Below are positions 14,996-24,694 of a DNA stretch of 64,000 nucleotides, piece by piece. The notes below the pieces were generated by a model that was given only the letters and a program-made list of their open reading frames with translations, ran no database searches and was not told where the DNA came from. The stretch comes from Saprospiraceae bacterium UBA7687. Its GTDB lineage: Bacteria; Bacteroidota; Bacteroidia; Chitinophagales; Saprospiraceae. The position numbers were made by a program, and so were the translations under genes. How positions within the stretch are numbered: position 1 is the stretch's first letter; every line of letters starts with the position of its first letter. The stretch spans positions 1-64,000 of the forward strand of contig DLGT01000112.1 of the NCBI GenBank assembly GCA_002482845.1. The letters are read 5' to 3'.

Positions 14996-16948
14996 ATGAT
15001 CACTTTCAGAGTAATAGTTTGTTTGCTAGTCTTTGCACTTCCTTGGTTATCTTCAGGTCAAGCGATCTTAAAAGGATCGCTTAATACTAAAGAACTCAAA
15101 TTATACAATGATGCAAAAGTTGCCGCACAGAAAGGAGATCTTAAAAAAAGCAATGCAAAATTTACAGATTTACTCAAGACGCAACCACAATTTGTAGAAG
15201 GTATATTGAGATTGGCTAGCAACCACTTCACTGCAAAAGATTTTGCGAAAGCTGAGTCATTATTTTCAAGTGCCATAGCCGTAGACCCTGAATTTGATAC
15301 TGAAATGTATTATTCTATGGCAATGTCACAGGTATCACAAAACAAATATCTAGATGCTGCAAATTCATTTGACGAGTACATAAAAAGAGAAAAGTCTAAA
15401 AATGACAAAATTGCCAAAGCTACTTCATTAAGGGATAATCTCAGATTTAAGGACCACGCATTAAAAAATCCTGTATCATTCGAACCCATCAATTTGGGAC
15501 CAAATATCAATTCATCTTATTTAGAATATTCTCCAAGTATAGCGGTAGATGGCTCATCTATCATTTTTACAAGGAATATTCAGCACAAAAATGATTTTAT
15601 AGGTCAAGAAGATTTTTATATCTCCTTGTCAGATAGCCTTGGATTTCGTCCTGCTACACCCATAGAATCATTAAATACGGGTGGAAATGAAGGTGCATTC
15701 GCCTTATCTTCTAATGGCAAATATATCGTTTTTACAGCCTGTGACCGTAAAGATGCATTCGGTGGTTGTGATCTTTATTACTCCATGTTTATGAATGATG
15801 AATGGACAATTCCCGTCAATATGGGCCATAAAGTCAATTCAGCTGGATGGGACTCGCAACCTACATTGTCGGCAGATGGAAGGACACTTTATTTTTCGAG
15901 TAATCGCAAAGGAAGTATCGGTGCGGCTGATATTTGGATGACTTACCGTAATGAAAATAATGCTTGGGTGACACCCATCAATCTAGGTCCTGAGATAAAT
16001 AGTACGGGTAGAGATGAGACTCCATTCCTGCATGCGGATGGACAGACCCTTTATTTCAGATCTAATGGTCGTCCAGGAATGGGAGATTTTGATATTTATT
16101 ATAGTAGAAAAGATTTGAACACAAATAAATGGACCGAACCACAAAACATAGGATATCCCATAAATACGGAAGGAGCTGAAGGCTCGTTTGTTGTTTCGGT
16201 AGACGGAGAGACAGCCTATTTTGCTAGTGATGTGGATTACAAAACTGGAGAAAAGCTCCAACAGTTGGATCTATACATGGCAAAACTCTACGAAAAAGCG
16301 AGACCAAGACCAAGTAATTATGTTAAAGGAACAATCAGAGACATCAACAGTGGTCAATTACTAAAATCCACAGTGATCATCAAAAATTTAGACTTGAATA
16401 CAGAAGTATTTAAATTTGATACTGATGATGATGGCTTTTTTATCACAGGGATTACCGCCGGATATAATTATGCATGTATCGTGCTCAAAGATGGTTATGT
16501 GTACTACACTAAAAATTTTGATTTAACAGAAGTCATCCTTTTACCAGAACCATATAGGCTTGATATCAAGTTGATGCCAATTATTAATACAACCAATGAC
16601 ACAGTTTCTACGCCTGTTGTACTCCAAAACATATTTTTTAGTACTGGATCAGCAGAACTATTGCCGACATCGGATACCGAAATAGCGTTACTCACAAAAA
16701 TGATGAATGATAGTCCAAAAGTGAAGATTTTGATTACCGGACACACCGACAATGTAGGTAATGATGAAGCAAATATGGAACTTTCGCTCAATAGAGCAAA
16801 AGCGGTCACTCTAGCATTAGAAAAATCTGGCATTGACCCATCTCGTATAAAATATGATGGTAAAGGAGAGACCATTCCTAGAGATTCAAATGATACACCA
16901 CAAGGCCGCCAAAACAATCGACGCACAGAATTTATCATTTTGAAATAA
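14996..16948 (+). CDS. PorE-like TPR/beta-propeller/CRD/OmpA-family protein
   Basis: A 650-residue protein with signal peptide (about 1-22). It has TPR repeats (about 30-145), a PD40-type WD40-like propeller (about 165-430, with repeated YFSSNRKGS-GAADIW and YFRSNGRPGMGDFDIYYS blades), a carboxypeptidase-regulatory-like beta domain (about 440-525) and a C-terminal OmpA/MotB peptidoglycan-binding domain (about 540-650) with HTDNVG at 583-588 and NRRTEF. This order is the same as PorE of the type IX secretion system, which tethers the machinery to peptidoglycan. PorE is a lipoprotein, whereas no lipobox is seen here. The window encodes two T9SS cargo proteins, so a T9SS role is plausible. A generic OmpA envelope protein is the alternative. 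Confidence 0.8.
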   Translation: MITFRVIVCLLVFALPWLSSGQAILKGSLNTKELKLYNDAKVAAQKGDLKKSNAKFTDLLKTQPQFVEGILRLASNHFTAKDFAKAESLFSSAIAVDPEFDTEMYYSMAMSQVSQNKYLDAANSFDEYIKREKSKNDKIAKATSLRDNLRFKDHALKNPVSFEPINLGPNINSSYLEYSPSIAVDGSSIIFTRNIQHKNDFIGQEDFYISLSDSLGFRPATPIESLNTGGNEGAFALSSNGKYIVFTACDRKDAFGGCDLYYSMFMNDEWTIPVNMGHKVNSAGWDSQPTLSADGRTLYFSSNRKGSIGAADIWMTYRNENNAWVTPINLGPEINSTGRDETPFLHADGQTLYFRSNGRPGMGDFDIYYSRKDLNTNKWTEPQNIGYPINTEGAEGSFVVSVDGETAYFASDVDYKTGEKLQQLDLYMAKLYEKARPRPSNYVKGTIRDINSGQLLKSTVIIKNLDLNTEVFKFDTDDDGFFITGITAGYNYACIVLKDGYVYYTKNFDLTEVILLPEPYRLDIKLMPIINTTNDTVSTPVVLQNIFFSTGSAELLPTSDTEIALLTKMMNDSPKVKILITGHTDNVGNDEANMELSLNRAKAVTLALEKSGIDPSRIKYDGKGETIPRDSNDTPQGRQNNRRTEFIILK

Positions 16949-17018
16949 ACGGATCATGTCGTTATCAATCATGTCATGCAGTTAGGATTACCTTTGATAG
17001 AGAATCTCATTATTACCA

Positions 17019-17056
17019 ATAATGGATGACATCCCAATAATCTTGTCATCCATTAT
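17019..17056. other. Perfect 13-bp hairpin after the OmpA-family gene
   Basis: Arms 17019-17031 and 17044-17056 are exact reverse complements around a 12-nt loop. No T-run follows. It could stabilise the operon mRNA 3' end or be a protein-binding dyad. Confidence 0.5.
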
Positions 17057-17206
17057 GAATTGGATTACATGATTGAAACCTTCATCATCATTTTCGTTAA
17101 TCCCGTAGGGATGTTATGATTATAACAAACAAGCGAATTTTGACATTAAAACCCTGAAAAGATGATATGATTTATTATTATAAAAGTTCACATTTTTATA
17201 AAAAAC

Positions 17207-17246
17207 AAAGCCCTTGACTTTATTGTAAAATCAAGGGCTTTTGTAT
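17207..17246. terminator. Bidirectional rho-independent terminator
   Basis: Perfect 11-bp arms AAAGCCCTTGA (17207-17217) and TCAAGGGCTTT (17231-17241) have T-rich or A-rich flanks. It lies between convergent OmpA-family and DUF4290 genes. Confidence 0.8.
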
Positions 17247-17270
17247 TATTACCTGTATCAAAACATGGAA

Positions 17271-17972
17271 TTATTTTCTCTTTTTAGGAGGTCCATTATT
17301 TGGTCTTGGTTTGTTTTTATTCTGATTATTATTGTTGTTATTGTTCGGTTTATTTGGTTTTTTAGGTGTTTTAAAGGTATTGATACTTGCGTTGGGCAGG
17401 TTATTTTTTGTAATAACGGCAATAGTATGATCATCGTCCACACTAAGTTTGTTTCCTGACATCACTGCAAGATCAGAAATGATAATATCATCACTTACAA
17501 AATGCTCTTTATTCCATGTACGGTAAGACAACTTCATGTATGATAAGATAGTCTCCACAAAACCTTTTTTCACTGGACCTTCTTCCATTTTTAGGGCTTT
17601 GTCTATCATTACCCTAATGTTATATCCATAATGTCTCCAATTGAATTCATGTTGTGGATATGGAACCGTATCTGGTGTAAAAGTATTATCTTCTTCTGTG
17701 ACCGAATCGCTGTATGGATTATCTACGTCTAGCTCATAATCTGCCATTTTGTAGACGTGTCTCCACAATTTCTGTTTGTATTCTAATACATTCTTTGTTT
17801 GTGGATTAAGTTGGTTTATTATTTCTACAATGGATTCAATGACACTTTGTCTTTCTTCTCTAGTTTCTACGGTTTTTGCATACTGAACTAGTTTTTGTAC
17901 ACTTCTACCATACTCTGAGAATATTAATTTATCTCTAGTCGAATTATATTCCAAACTTAACAACTTCTTCAT
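17271..17972 (-). CDS. DUF4290 domain-containing protein
   Basis: A 233-residue protein. Residues 1-175 match DUF4290 (LEYNSTRDKLIFSEYGR at the start, and PYPQHEFNWRHYG-NIR in the middle). The last 45 residues are a low-complexity Pro/Asn/Lys tail including a run of Asn, ending PPKKRK, which may bind nucleic acid or be disordered. The function is unknown. It is the last gene of the minus-strand operon with glmS, DUF4270 and the GT5-like gene (27-bp gap after glmS), an arrangement I associate with many Bacteroidota. Confidence 0.85.
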   Translation of the reverse strand: MKKLLSLEYNSTRDKLIFSEYGRSVQKLVQYAKTVETREERQSVIESIVEIINQLNPQTKNVLEYKQKLWRHVYKMADYELDVDNPYSDSVTEEDNTFTPDTVPYPQHEFNWRHYGYNIRVMIDKALKMEEGPVKKGFVETILSYMKLSYRTWNKEHFVSDDIIISDLAVMSGNKLSVDDDHTIAVITKNNLPNASINTFKTPKKPNKPNNNNNNNQNKNKPRPNNGPPKKRK

Positions 17973-17999
17973 CCTACTAATTTTATTATTCGTACTTAA

Positions 18000-19838
18000 T
18001 TATTCTACCGTTACTGATTTTGCTAAATTTCTTGGTTGATCTACATCACATCCTCTCATAACAGCTATATGGTATGCCAATAACTGCAAAGGAATAACAG
18101 ACAATAGAGGAGTCAATGGTTCTTCTGTTTCAGGTATTTCTATAGTATAATCAGACATCTCTTTTATCTTGGTATCACCTTCTGAAACTATGGAGATAAC
18201 GATCGCTTTTCTCGCTTTTACTTCCTGAATGTTGCTTGCTACTTTGTCATATGCAGACTTATTGGTAGCAATTACAATGACTGGCATATTCTCATCTATC
18301 AATGCTATAGGTCCGTGCTTCATCTCTGCAGCAGGATATCCTTCGGCGTGGATGTATGATATCTCTTTTAGTTTAAGAGCGCCTTCTAATGCTACAGGGA
18401 AATTATATCCACGACCAAGATACAATGCATTATTTACATCCTTGATTTCTCCAGCTATAAACTTAATCTTTTCATTTTGCTGGAGTACTTTCTCAACCTT
18501 ATCTGGAATACTTTCTAATGCATAAGCTAACTGTCTGAAGTAATCTTCAGAAATGGTACCACGACGATAACCCAAATTTAAGGCCATCAAGGTCAATACT
18601 GTCAACTGACTAGTAAATGCCTTTGTAGATGCCACACCTATTTCTGGACCAGCATGCGTATATGATCCACAATGGGTAATCCTAGCTATAGACGAACCCA
18701 CGACATTGACGATTCCATATATCAAGGCACCTTTTTCTTTTGCAAGTTCAAGTGCTGCTAGTGTATCTGCTGTTTCTCCAGACTGAGAGATGGCAATGAC
18801 TACATCGTCTGAATTAATGATAGGATTTCTGTATCTAAGTTCTGAGGCGTATTCTACTTCCACAGGTATTCTTGCCAGTTCTTCTATAATGTACTCAGCT
18901 ACCAACGCAGAGTGCCAAGATGTACCACAAGCAGCAAAGATGATTCTTTTGGCATTCATGATTCTATTGATGTACTGCTGCATACCTCCTACAAGTACCC
19001 AGCCATCATGTGCATCGATCCTACCTCTCATACTCTCACGGATGGTGGTAGGTTGTTGGTATATTTCCTTTAACATGAAGTGATCATACCCTTCTTTCTC
19101 AAGCTCTTCAAGTTTCAGATCCAATTCGTGAACGATTGGTTGTTGCACTTCATTGCTCAAATTGATGATTTCGTAGTGGCCATCTTTGTGTATGGTTACT
19201 ATTTCTTCATCATTAAGATAAATAACTTTGTTAGTGTATTTTATAATCGGAGAAGCATCGGAAGCTAGAAAATATTCATTTTCACCGATACCCATTACAA
19301 GTGGGCTAGATTTACGAGCACCTACAATGACATCAGGATTTTCTCTGTCAATGACCACTATAGCGTATGCCCCTACAGCTTTTTCTAATGCTCGGCGGAC
19401 AGCTTGGCTAAGTGTAAGGTCCTCTCTTTTCTGATATTCTTCGATCAGGTGGACTAATACCTCAGTATCTGTTTCACTTAAGAATGTATGTCCGATTTCT
19501 GATAATGCTTTTTTAAGCGTAGAGTAATTTTCTATAATTCCATTATGGATCAAAGCTAATCTACCATTGCCTGATAAATGTGGGTGAGCATTGAGATCAT
19601 CAGGTTTACCATGTGTAGCCCATCTTGTGTGGCCAATACCAACAAACCCAGTAACGTCTTTATCCTTAGCCGCTGCTTCTAATTTTGAGACTTTTCCTTT
19701 TTTCTTTACCGTCTTTATGGCTCCGTTTAGAATGGAAATACCTGCACTATCATATCCACGATACTCAAGTCTCTTGAGACCTTCTACGATAATCGGATAT
19801 GCTTGTTGTGTACCGATGTAAGCTACAATGCCGCACAT
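18000..19838 (-). CDS. glmS: Glutamine--fructose-6-phosphate aminotransferase (isomerizing)
   Basis: A 612-residue enzyme making glucosamine-6-phosphate from fructose-6-phosphate and glutamine, the first step to UDP-GlcNAc for peptidoglycan and LPS. It has an N-terminal class II glutaminase domain with the nucleophile Cys2 (MCGIVAYIG), then two SIS sugar-isomerase domains (FAACGTSWHSALVAEY and GRGYNFPVALEGALKLKE). It ends with the conserved tail DQPRNLAKSVTVE. Length is standard. It is 13 bp from the upstream DUF4270 gene, so there is no room for a glmS ribozyme or riboswitch, and expression depends on the operon promoter. Confidence 0.97.
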   Translation of the reverse strand: MCGIVAYIGTQQAYPIIVEGLKRLEYRGYDSAGISILNGAIKTVKKKGKVSKLEAAAKDKDVTGFVGIGHTRWATHGKPDDLNAHPHLSGNGRLALIHNGIIENYSTLKKALSEIGHTFLSETDTEVLVHLIEEYQKREDLTLSQAVRRALEKAVGAYAIVVIDRENPDVIVGARKSSPLVMGIGENEYFLASDASPIIKYTNKVIYLNDEEIVTIHKDGHYEIINLSNEVQQPIVHELDLKLEELEKEGYDHFMLKEIYQQPTTIRESMRGRIDAHDGWVLVGGMQQYINRIMNAKRIIFAACGTSWHSALVAEYIIEELARIPVEVEYASELRYRNPIINSDDVVIAISQSGETADTLAALELAKEKGALIYGIVNVVGSSIARITHCGSYTHAGPEIGVASTKAFTSQLTVLTLMALNLGYRRGTISEDYFRQLAYALESIPDKVEKVLQQNEKIKFIAGEIKDVNNALYLGRGYNFPVALEGALKLKEISYIHAEGYPAAEMKHGPIALIDENMPVIVIATNKSAYDKVASNIQEVKARKAIVISIVSEGDTKIKEMSDYTIEIPETEEPLTPLLSVIPLQLLAYHIAVMRGCDVDQPRNLAKSVTVE

Positions 19839-19851
19839 GTGTCGTTATTTT

Positions 19852-21204
19852 TTATATTTTTGTATAACTGATATTAAGTTTCATTGGGAACGTACTATGT
19901 TTTGCCCCGTATATTACTGCCCTATTGACAATTTCTGATTCTGTGTATACATTAAGATACAGATCTGAATTGTATGTGCTATCCTTTAAAGAATTTTTTA
20001 TATGATTGGTGATGTTTAGACTATATTTTCTAAGATTGCCCGTACCCGTCACATTTCCATCAAAAATACCAGCAAAGTTCCCAATTGAAATCCCTTGGAT
20101 AACATCTTGGATAAGCTGAATGCTACCTGAAGCGTTTTTATAACTAGCTATAAGTTGAACAGGTGCAGGATATAGATTAAAATCACCTCCCAAATCAGAT
20201 ACGTAAACTTCAAGTTCAACCCTATTTACTAGTTTATCTTCTAGAAACGAAAGGTCATCAAACTTAACTACTGTTTTTACACCTCCTAATCCTTGCAAGA
20301 ATGATAAACTATCACTACTACTAGTACTATCAATAAATTTCTCTACCTCTGATCCCATCCTATCGTGAGTATAGTTTGCAGGTGTAGATGCGTGAATTGG
20401 GTATTGATATTCTTTTTTCAATGTATCGTTTTGTGTATAATACATCACCAATTTATTCACACCATCAAGACTTGAGAGACTTGCGTCTAATAGATTTAAG
20501 CCGAAAGTAGATGGACCAGATAAAGGTGTCGACTTGATATAAAATCCTTTTAAGAAATTACCAAGTAAGGTATCATTTTTTGTAAGGTTTGTATCTGAGA
20601 TCAACATCTGTCCAAATGAGTCATCTAGCCTCAATCTTAATTGTGCTCTTTTCTTTACAATCTTAGATGTCACATGATCTAAATATGAAACAGAATCTCT
20701 CGTATTAATCTGAACTTGTTTACTAACTAACGGTGTAGTATTTGCATCAAATTTTACATCAGAATAAAAGGTGTCTGTCTTTGAAAAGGTATTTAATAAT
20801 TGGAAAACTTCCACTTGATGCAATGGATTAGAGACCCCATAATTCCCTAGTGTATCATAAGCTAAAACCAAAACTAAGGAATCAAATTTAATATTACCTG
20901 TATATACTGGTTTTGTACTAGCTAAAACATTTGTCAGATATAAGGAAGTAGTAAGATTACCAAAAGTCGCATCATTAAGACTACCTAGTACGTAAGTTCT
21001 AGAGTTTACATTCGGTCTATGGGTAACTACCCTTGTACCAGCTACGGTGGAACTGCTGAGTTTTAGTGAATCATTAAATGATAAAACAAGTTTTTCATTA
21101 TCTAGCAATTCATTTCCTACCAATATTGAGTCTTGGCAGCTTTGTAATATCAAAAAACTAAAAACTATTGCTGTTATTGCCTTACCGATTGTATGTTTTA
21201 ACAT
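19852..21204 (-). CDS. DUF4270 family lipoprotein
   Basis: A 450-residue protein with a lipoprotein signal peptide (lipobox LQSC, Cys at about 23). The DUF4270 family signatures follow: GNELLD near the mature N-terminus, TYVLGSLNDATFGNLTTSLYLTNV, FDSLVLVLAYD, and beta-strand-rich repeats up to the C-terminus. It is expected to be anchored in the outer membrane. The function is unknown. It lies between the GT5-like gene (16 bp) and glmS (13 bp), a neighbourhood I recognise as typical of this family in Bacteroidota. Confidence 0.88.
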   Translation of the reverse strand: MLKHTIGKAITAIVFSFLILQSCQDSILVGNELLDNEKLVLSFNDSLKLSSSTVAGTRVVTHRPNVNSRTYVLGSLNDATFGNLTTSLYLTNVLASTKPVYTGNIKFDSLVLVLAYDTLGNYGVSNPLHQVEVFQLLNTFSKTDTFYSDVKFDANTTPLVSKQVQINTRDSVSYLDHVTSKIVKKRAQLRLRLDDSFGQMLISDTNLTKNDTLLGNFLKGFYIKSTPLSGPSTFGLNLLDASLSSLDGVNKLVMYYTQNDTLKKEYQYPIHASTPANYTHDRMGSEVEKFIDSTSSSDSLSFLQGLGGVKTVVKFDDLSFLEDKLVNRVELEVYVSDLGGDFNLYPAPVQLIASYKNASGSIQLIQDVIQGISIGNFAGIFDGNVTGTGNLRKYSLNITNHIKNSLKDSTYNSDLYLNVYTESEIVNRAVIYGAKHSTFPMKLNISYTKI

Positions 21205-21220
21205 TCTTTTATTCTATATT

Positions 21221-22033
21221 TTATGCTTCTAAAATCGTTTTATAAAACTCAACCGTTGCTTTTGCAGACGCGTCGATGTCATCATCGTACGTTACAATAG
21301 GCATTTCTAAATCAAGTCCATATTTAGTAACGATTTCATTTGACGATTCGTTTCCTGAGATGATGCCATCTGCAAATTTTATTGCTCCGAGATCAAGATT
21401 AATACCACCATTATCTTTATAAACATCCAAGTCTTCTACCTCTAGATCATTGATAGCTGCTATATTGAGAAACTTTGAATCAAACGAATGGCCCAACTCA
21501 TTATTGTATACAGAATAAATTATTTTAGCATCTTGAAAAACGGGGTCGTTCTTGTATGCTTTTTTCATGTATAATGGAATTAAACTTGTGATCTGACCAT
21601 GTAGGTGTACAATATCAGGTGACCATCCAAATTTTTTGACTGTTTCCATAATACCTTTACAGAAGAAAACCAACCTCTCTTGATTATCGATGAAGTCTAC
21701 TTTTTCATCATCTACAAATACAGCTTTCCTTTTAAAAAACTCCTCATTATCTAGAAAGTAAACTTGTAGTCTAGCGCCTGGCAAAGAAGCCACTTTAATT
21801 ATCAGCGGATAATCTTCATCATCCACAATGATATTCATTCCAGAAAGTCTCACTACTTCATGCAAGCGATGGCGTCTCTCATTGATTATTCCAAATTTGG
21901 GCATTAATACCCTCAATTCAAACCCTTCTTCTGCTGCAAAATGAGGAATTCTCCTCGCTAAGTCAGACAGCATCGAAATTTCAGTGTAAGGGTTTAATTC
22001 CTGCGTAACAAAAAGAACTTTCTTTTTACTCAT
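21221..22033 (-). CDS. Glycogen/starch synthase-like protein (GT5 N-terminal half only)
   Basis: A 270-residue protein from the ATG at 22033, beginning MSKKKVLFVTQELNPY. It resembles the N-terminal Rossmann half of GT5 starch synthases: the TQELNPY--I-MLSDLARRIPHFA start and the HLHGQITSLIPLYMK helix. The C-terminal nucleotide-sugar-binding half (usual full length about 480 residues) is absent, as in other Bacteroidota proteins heading the DUF4270-glmS operon. Glycogen synthesis is therefore doubtful and a regulatory or binding role is possible. A longer frame to 22123 exists, but a -7 box at 22078-22085 falls inside it, which supports the ATG at 22033. Confidence 0.85.
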   Translation of the reverse strand: MSKKKVLFVTQELNPYTEISMLSDLARRIPHFAAEEGFELRVLMPKFGIINERRHRLHEVVRLSGMNIIVDDEDYPLIIKVASLPGARLQVYFLDNEEFFKRKAVFVDDEKVDFIDNQERLVFFCKGIMETVKKFGWSPDIVHLHGQITSLIPLYMKKAYKNDPVFQDAKIIYSVYNNELGHSFDSKFLNIAAINDLEVEDLDVYKDNGGINLDLGAIKFADGIISGNESSNEIVTKYGLDLEMPIVTYDDDIDASAKATVEFYKTILEA

Positions 22034-22077
22034 TATAGGAAAATGTTGATTATTGAAGTATTTTAAAAATGTGCGCA

Positions 22078-22085
22078 AAGATAAT
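22078..22085 (-). promoter_or_regulatory. TAnnTTTG -7 box of the GT5-like/DUF4270/glmS/DUF4290 operon
   Basis: The minus-strand TATCTTTG is 44 bp before the ATG at 22033. It rules against translation starting at 22123. Confidence 0.55.
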
Positions 22086-22312
22086 ACTATTTTTCTATTA
22101 ATTATATTAAAAACTATTGACAAAGATTAAAATATCTGTAAATCAATTAAATATGATATCAAATACCCACTCTAAAATTCAATTTTCATAGAATTCCTTC
22201 TTTTAAGATTAGATTTTTATAGTTTTGTGCAATATGTGCTAAAATTCATTAGCCATTCTTATTTAATTTATTTCAATTATCAATTTACGCAAGTTTAAAT
22301 TTTACATTTATT

Positions 22313-23662
22313 ATGCATATGCAATTAATAATAAAGCCTATCCCATATTTTACAGATAATTTAGTTGTCTTCGGCATATTGATGTCTCTTCTTGCTTTTG
22401 TTTTTTATACTTCGTCAAGTAATCATCCATATTGGAAAAAATTTTATGTGGTTTTTCCATCCTTATTGATGTGCTATTTGCTACCGTCTATCCTTAGTTC
22501 CTTAAATATTATATCACCAGAATGGAGCTTACTGGATGAAAGTGGCAATGAAATATTAGGTAGTGATGGCAAACCGAAGATGACTGGATTGGCCATTTAT
22601 TATGTTGCTAGTAGGTTGCTTTTGCCCGCAGCACTCATATTGTTGACTGTAAGTATTGATTTAAAAGCACTATGGGGCCTTGGTAGCAAAGCGCTAATAA
22701 TGTTTTTAACAGGAACTGCAGGTGTAATTTTAGGAGGTCCGATTGCCATTATGATTATGTCTATTTTTTCTCCATCAACTGTCGGAGGTGTCGGTTTTGA
22801 TGCAGTTTGGAAAGGTCTTTCGACCCTTGCTGGAAGTTGGATAGGTGGTGGCGCTAATCAAACTGCAATGTTAGAAATTTTTAAATATAATCAAGAAAAA
22901 TATGGCGCCATGGTTTTAGTAGACATTGTAGTGGCAAATATTTGGATGGCTATATTACTTTTTGGGATTGGAAAAAAAGAGACTATTGATCGCTGGTTTA
23001 AGGCAGATAATTCATCTATTGAAGCGCTAAAGCAAAAAGTTTCTACATATACTGAATCGGTTACAAGAATTCCGACATTAAAGGATTATATGATTTTATT
23101 GGGTGTGACTTTTGCAGCTGTTGGATTTTCTCATTGGTCTAGTGTAGCTATCCCTGCATTTTTAATTGAATTTTTTCCTGTAGTGGGCGATAAAACCAGT
23201 ATGATCTCAACTTTTGGAGATAGTTTTTTCTGGATGGTGACTGTAGCCACTATTCTTGGTGTAGTGCTTTCATTTACACGTATAAAAGAATATGAAGGTA
23301 TAGGAGCAAGTAAGATTGGTAGCATTTTTATTTACATATTGGTTGCATCTATTGGTATGAAAATGGATCTGAAATCAGTGGTGGACAACCCAGGATTAAT
23401 AGTAGTTGGATTGATATGGATGTCAGTCCATGTTCTATTATTGATCATAGTAGCTAAAATAATCAAAGCGCCATTCTTTTTTCTTGCAGTAGGTAGCAAA
23501 GCCAATATTGGTGGTGCCGCCTCTGCGCCTATTGTAGCATCAGCATTCCATCCATCGTTGGCAAGTGTGGGCGTTTTATTAGCAATCTTCGGATATGTGA
23601 TAGGAACATATGGAGCAATATTAAGTGCAATTTTGATGGAGATGGTCGCCCCTACCATTTAA
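22313..23662 (+). CDS. DUF819 family integral membrane protein
   Basis: A 449-residue protein with about 11-12 membrane helices matching DUF819 (YjcL-like). Landmarks are ITGLAIYYVASRLLLPAALILL near 90-110 (similar residues seen here), the glycine-rich LAGSWIGGGANQTAML loop near 172-187, and VGSKANIGGAASAPIVASAFHP near 397-418. The family is related to secondary transporters, and the substrate is unknown. It is monocistronic, divergent from the glmS operon (about 280 bp apart) and ends at a strong terminator. The first two Met codons (positions 1 and 3) are both possible starts. Confidence 0.85.
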   Translation: MHMQLIIKPIPYFTDNLVVFGILMSLLAFVFYTSSSNHPYWKKFYVVFPSLLMCYLLPSILSSLNIISPEWSLLDESGNEILGSDGKPKMTGLAIYYVASRLLLPAALILLTVSIDLKALWGLGSKALIMFLTGTAGVILGGPIAIMIMSIFSPSTVGGVGFDAVWKGLSTLAGSWIGGGANQTAMLEIFKYNQEKYGAMVLVDIVVANIWMAILLFGIGKKETIDRWFKADNSSIEALKQKVSTYTESVTRIPTLKDYMILLGVTFAAVGFSHWSSVAIPAFLIEFFPVVGDKTSMISTFGDSFFWMVTVATILGVVLSFTRIKEYEGIGASKIGSIFIYILVASIGMKMDLKSVVDNPGLIVVGLIWMSVHVLLLIIVAKIIKAPFFFLAVGSKANIGGAASAPIVASAFHPSLASVGVLLAIFGYVIGTYGAILSAILMEMVAPTI

Positions 23663-23667
23663 TAAAA

Positions 23668-23704
23668 AAAGGAAGTTACCATTTGTTTATGGTATCCTTC
23701 CTTT
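23668..23704. terminator. Bidirectional terminator
   Basis: Arms 23668-23682 and 23689-23704 pair (AAAGGAAG with CTTCCTTT, and TACCAT with ATGGTA) around a 6-nt loop. It serves the convergent DUF819 and barrel genes. Confidence 0.75.
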
Positions 23705-23728
23705 AAAACTTGTTTTTGATTTATTAAA

Positions 23729-24673
23729 TTATAATTGGTAACTCATACCTACTGTATAATAATTTTGAAGTTTATTAACTTCTTGTTCGCTTAGTCTCAA
23801 GCCTACTTCCACTCCTACTCCGATTCCTTTTATTAGTGTAAGACCAAACCAGTTAGTCCAAGTACCGTTGTGAAGTGATGGATCGCTGTTTTTGTAGCTA
23901 ATGAATCCTGTCAAATTACTTCTCCAATTGATACCTTTAATACTTGTAGAGTAATCTCCCACGATTTTACATCCCAGTGATGGTGTGAATTTAGAATCTT
24001 CTTTAGAAAATATAAAGTTATAGTTGATTGGGTGAAATACAAGCACAAGATTTTTCATTGGCGTGTAAGTGACTCCCACTCCAAGGTCAAAATAACCAGG
24101 ATTGTTAAAACTACTAACCTTCACTCCAGATGTATCTGGATAACTTAGAATGGATGTTTTGTATTCTCCTAGTGCTGATGCAGCAATTGTTGGCGTTATA
24201 TTATATCCATATAGTGAAGTAATGTTGAGTTGGTCAGCGATAGGCTCATATTTTCCTTTTTCTTCTCCAGGAAGTCTCTTATCTAATTTTTGCCATCCAA
24301 GATTTAAACTTCCTGAATTTCTCCAAAAATATTTGTTTTCTATTTTATTAGCAAATGCTCTGAAACTTCCTTTGATTGAACTAGATCTAGCATCCTTTAA
24401 TTCTCCGGCAGCAAACCAGCTGTCTCTCCCCAAAAAGTCGACGCCTATGATTCCGAATGTACCTGTATACCAACCAGGCAAGGATGCAATTTTGGCATCC
24501 ACGGCAGCAATTTCTGATTTAAATGCATCGGCTTGAGCTTGGATAGGAGCAGCTTTTGCTTCGATTTCGGCTTTTTGCTTTTTGAGTTCTTCCAGCGTAG
24601 GCACTACATCTGTTTGAGCAGTCGAAATATTACAAATAAAAAATAGTGCTAAAAGTAGATAAACATGTCTCAT
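23729..24673 (-). CDS. DUF3078-like outer-membrane beta-barrel protein
   Basis: A 314-residue protein with signal peptide (about 1-19, cleaved after ISTAQ). A short coiled-coil region (about 25-60, Lys/Ala/Glu-rich) is followed by an alternating beta-strand body from about 65 that ends with an aromatic C-terminus (YYTVGMSYQL), as expected for an outer-membrane barrel. Strand patterns (GSLNLGWQKLDKRLPG, and YGYNITPTIAASALGEYKT) fit DUF3078. The transported or bound ligand is unknown. It lies 21 bp downstream of the MscS-type channel gene on the same strand. Confidence 0.7.
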   Translation of the reverse strand: MRHVYLLLALFFICNISTAQTDVVPTLEELKKQKAEIEAKAAPIQAQADAFKSEIAAVDAKIASLPGWYTGTFGIIGVDFLGRDSWFAAGELKDARSSSIKGSFRAFANKIENKYFWRNSGSLNLGWQKLDKRLPGEEKGKYEPIADQLNITSLYGYNITPTIAASALGEYKTSILSYPDTSGVKVSSFNNPGYFDLGVGVTYTPMKNLVLVFHPINYNFIFSKEDSKFTPSLGCKIVGDYSTSIKGINWRSNLTGFISYKNSDPSLHNGTWTNWFGLTLIKGIGVGVEVGLRLSEQEVNKLQNYYTVGMSYQL

Positions 24674-24694
24674 AAAAAAAAATTGGTTTAAATG

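Noticed and set aside
16504..16938. 144-codon minus strand frame antisense to the OmpA-family gene
   Set aside because: It is a shadow frame over the conserved OmpA domain.
18000..19851. glmS ribozyme or riboswitch upstream of glmS
   Set aside because: Only 13 bp separate glmS from the preceding gene, so there is no leader to hold one.
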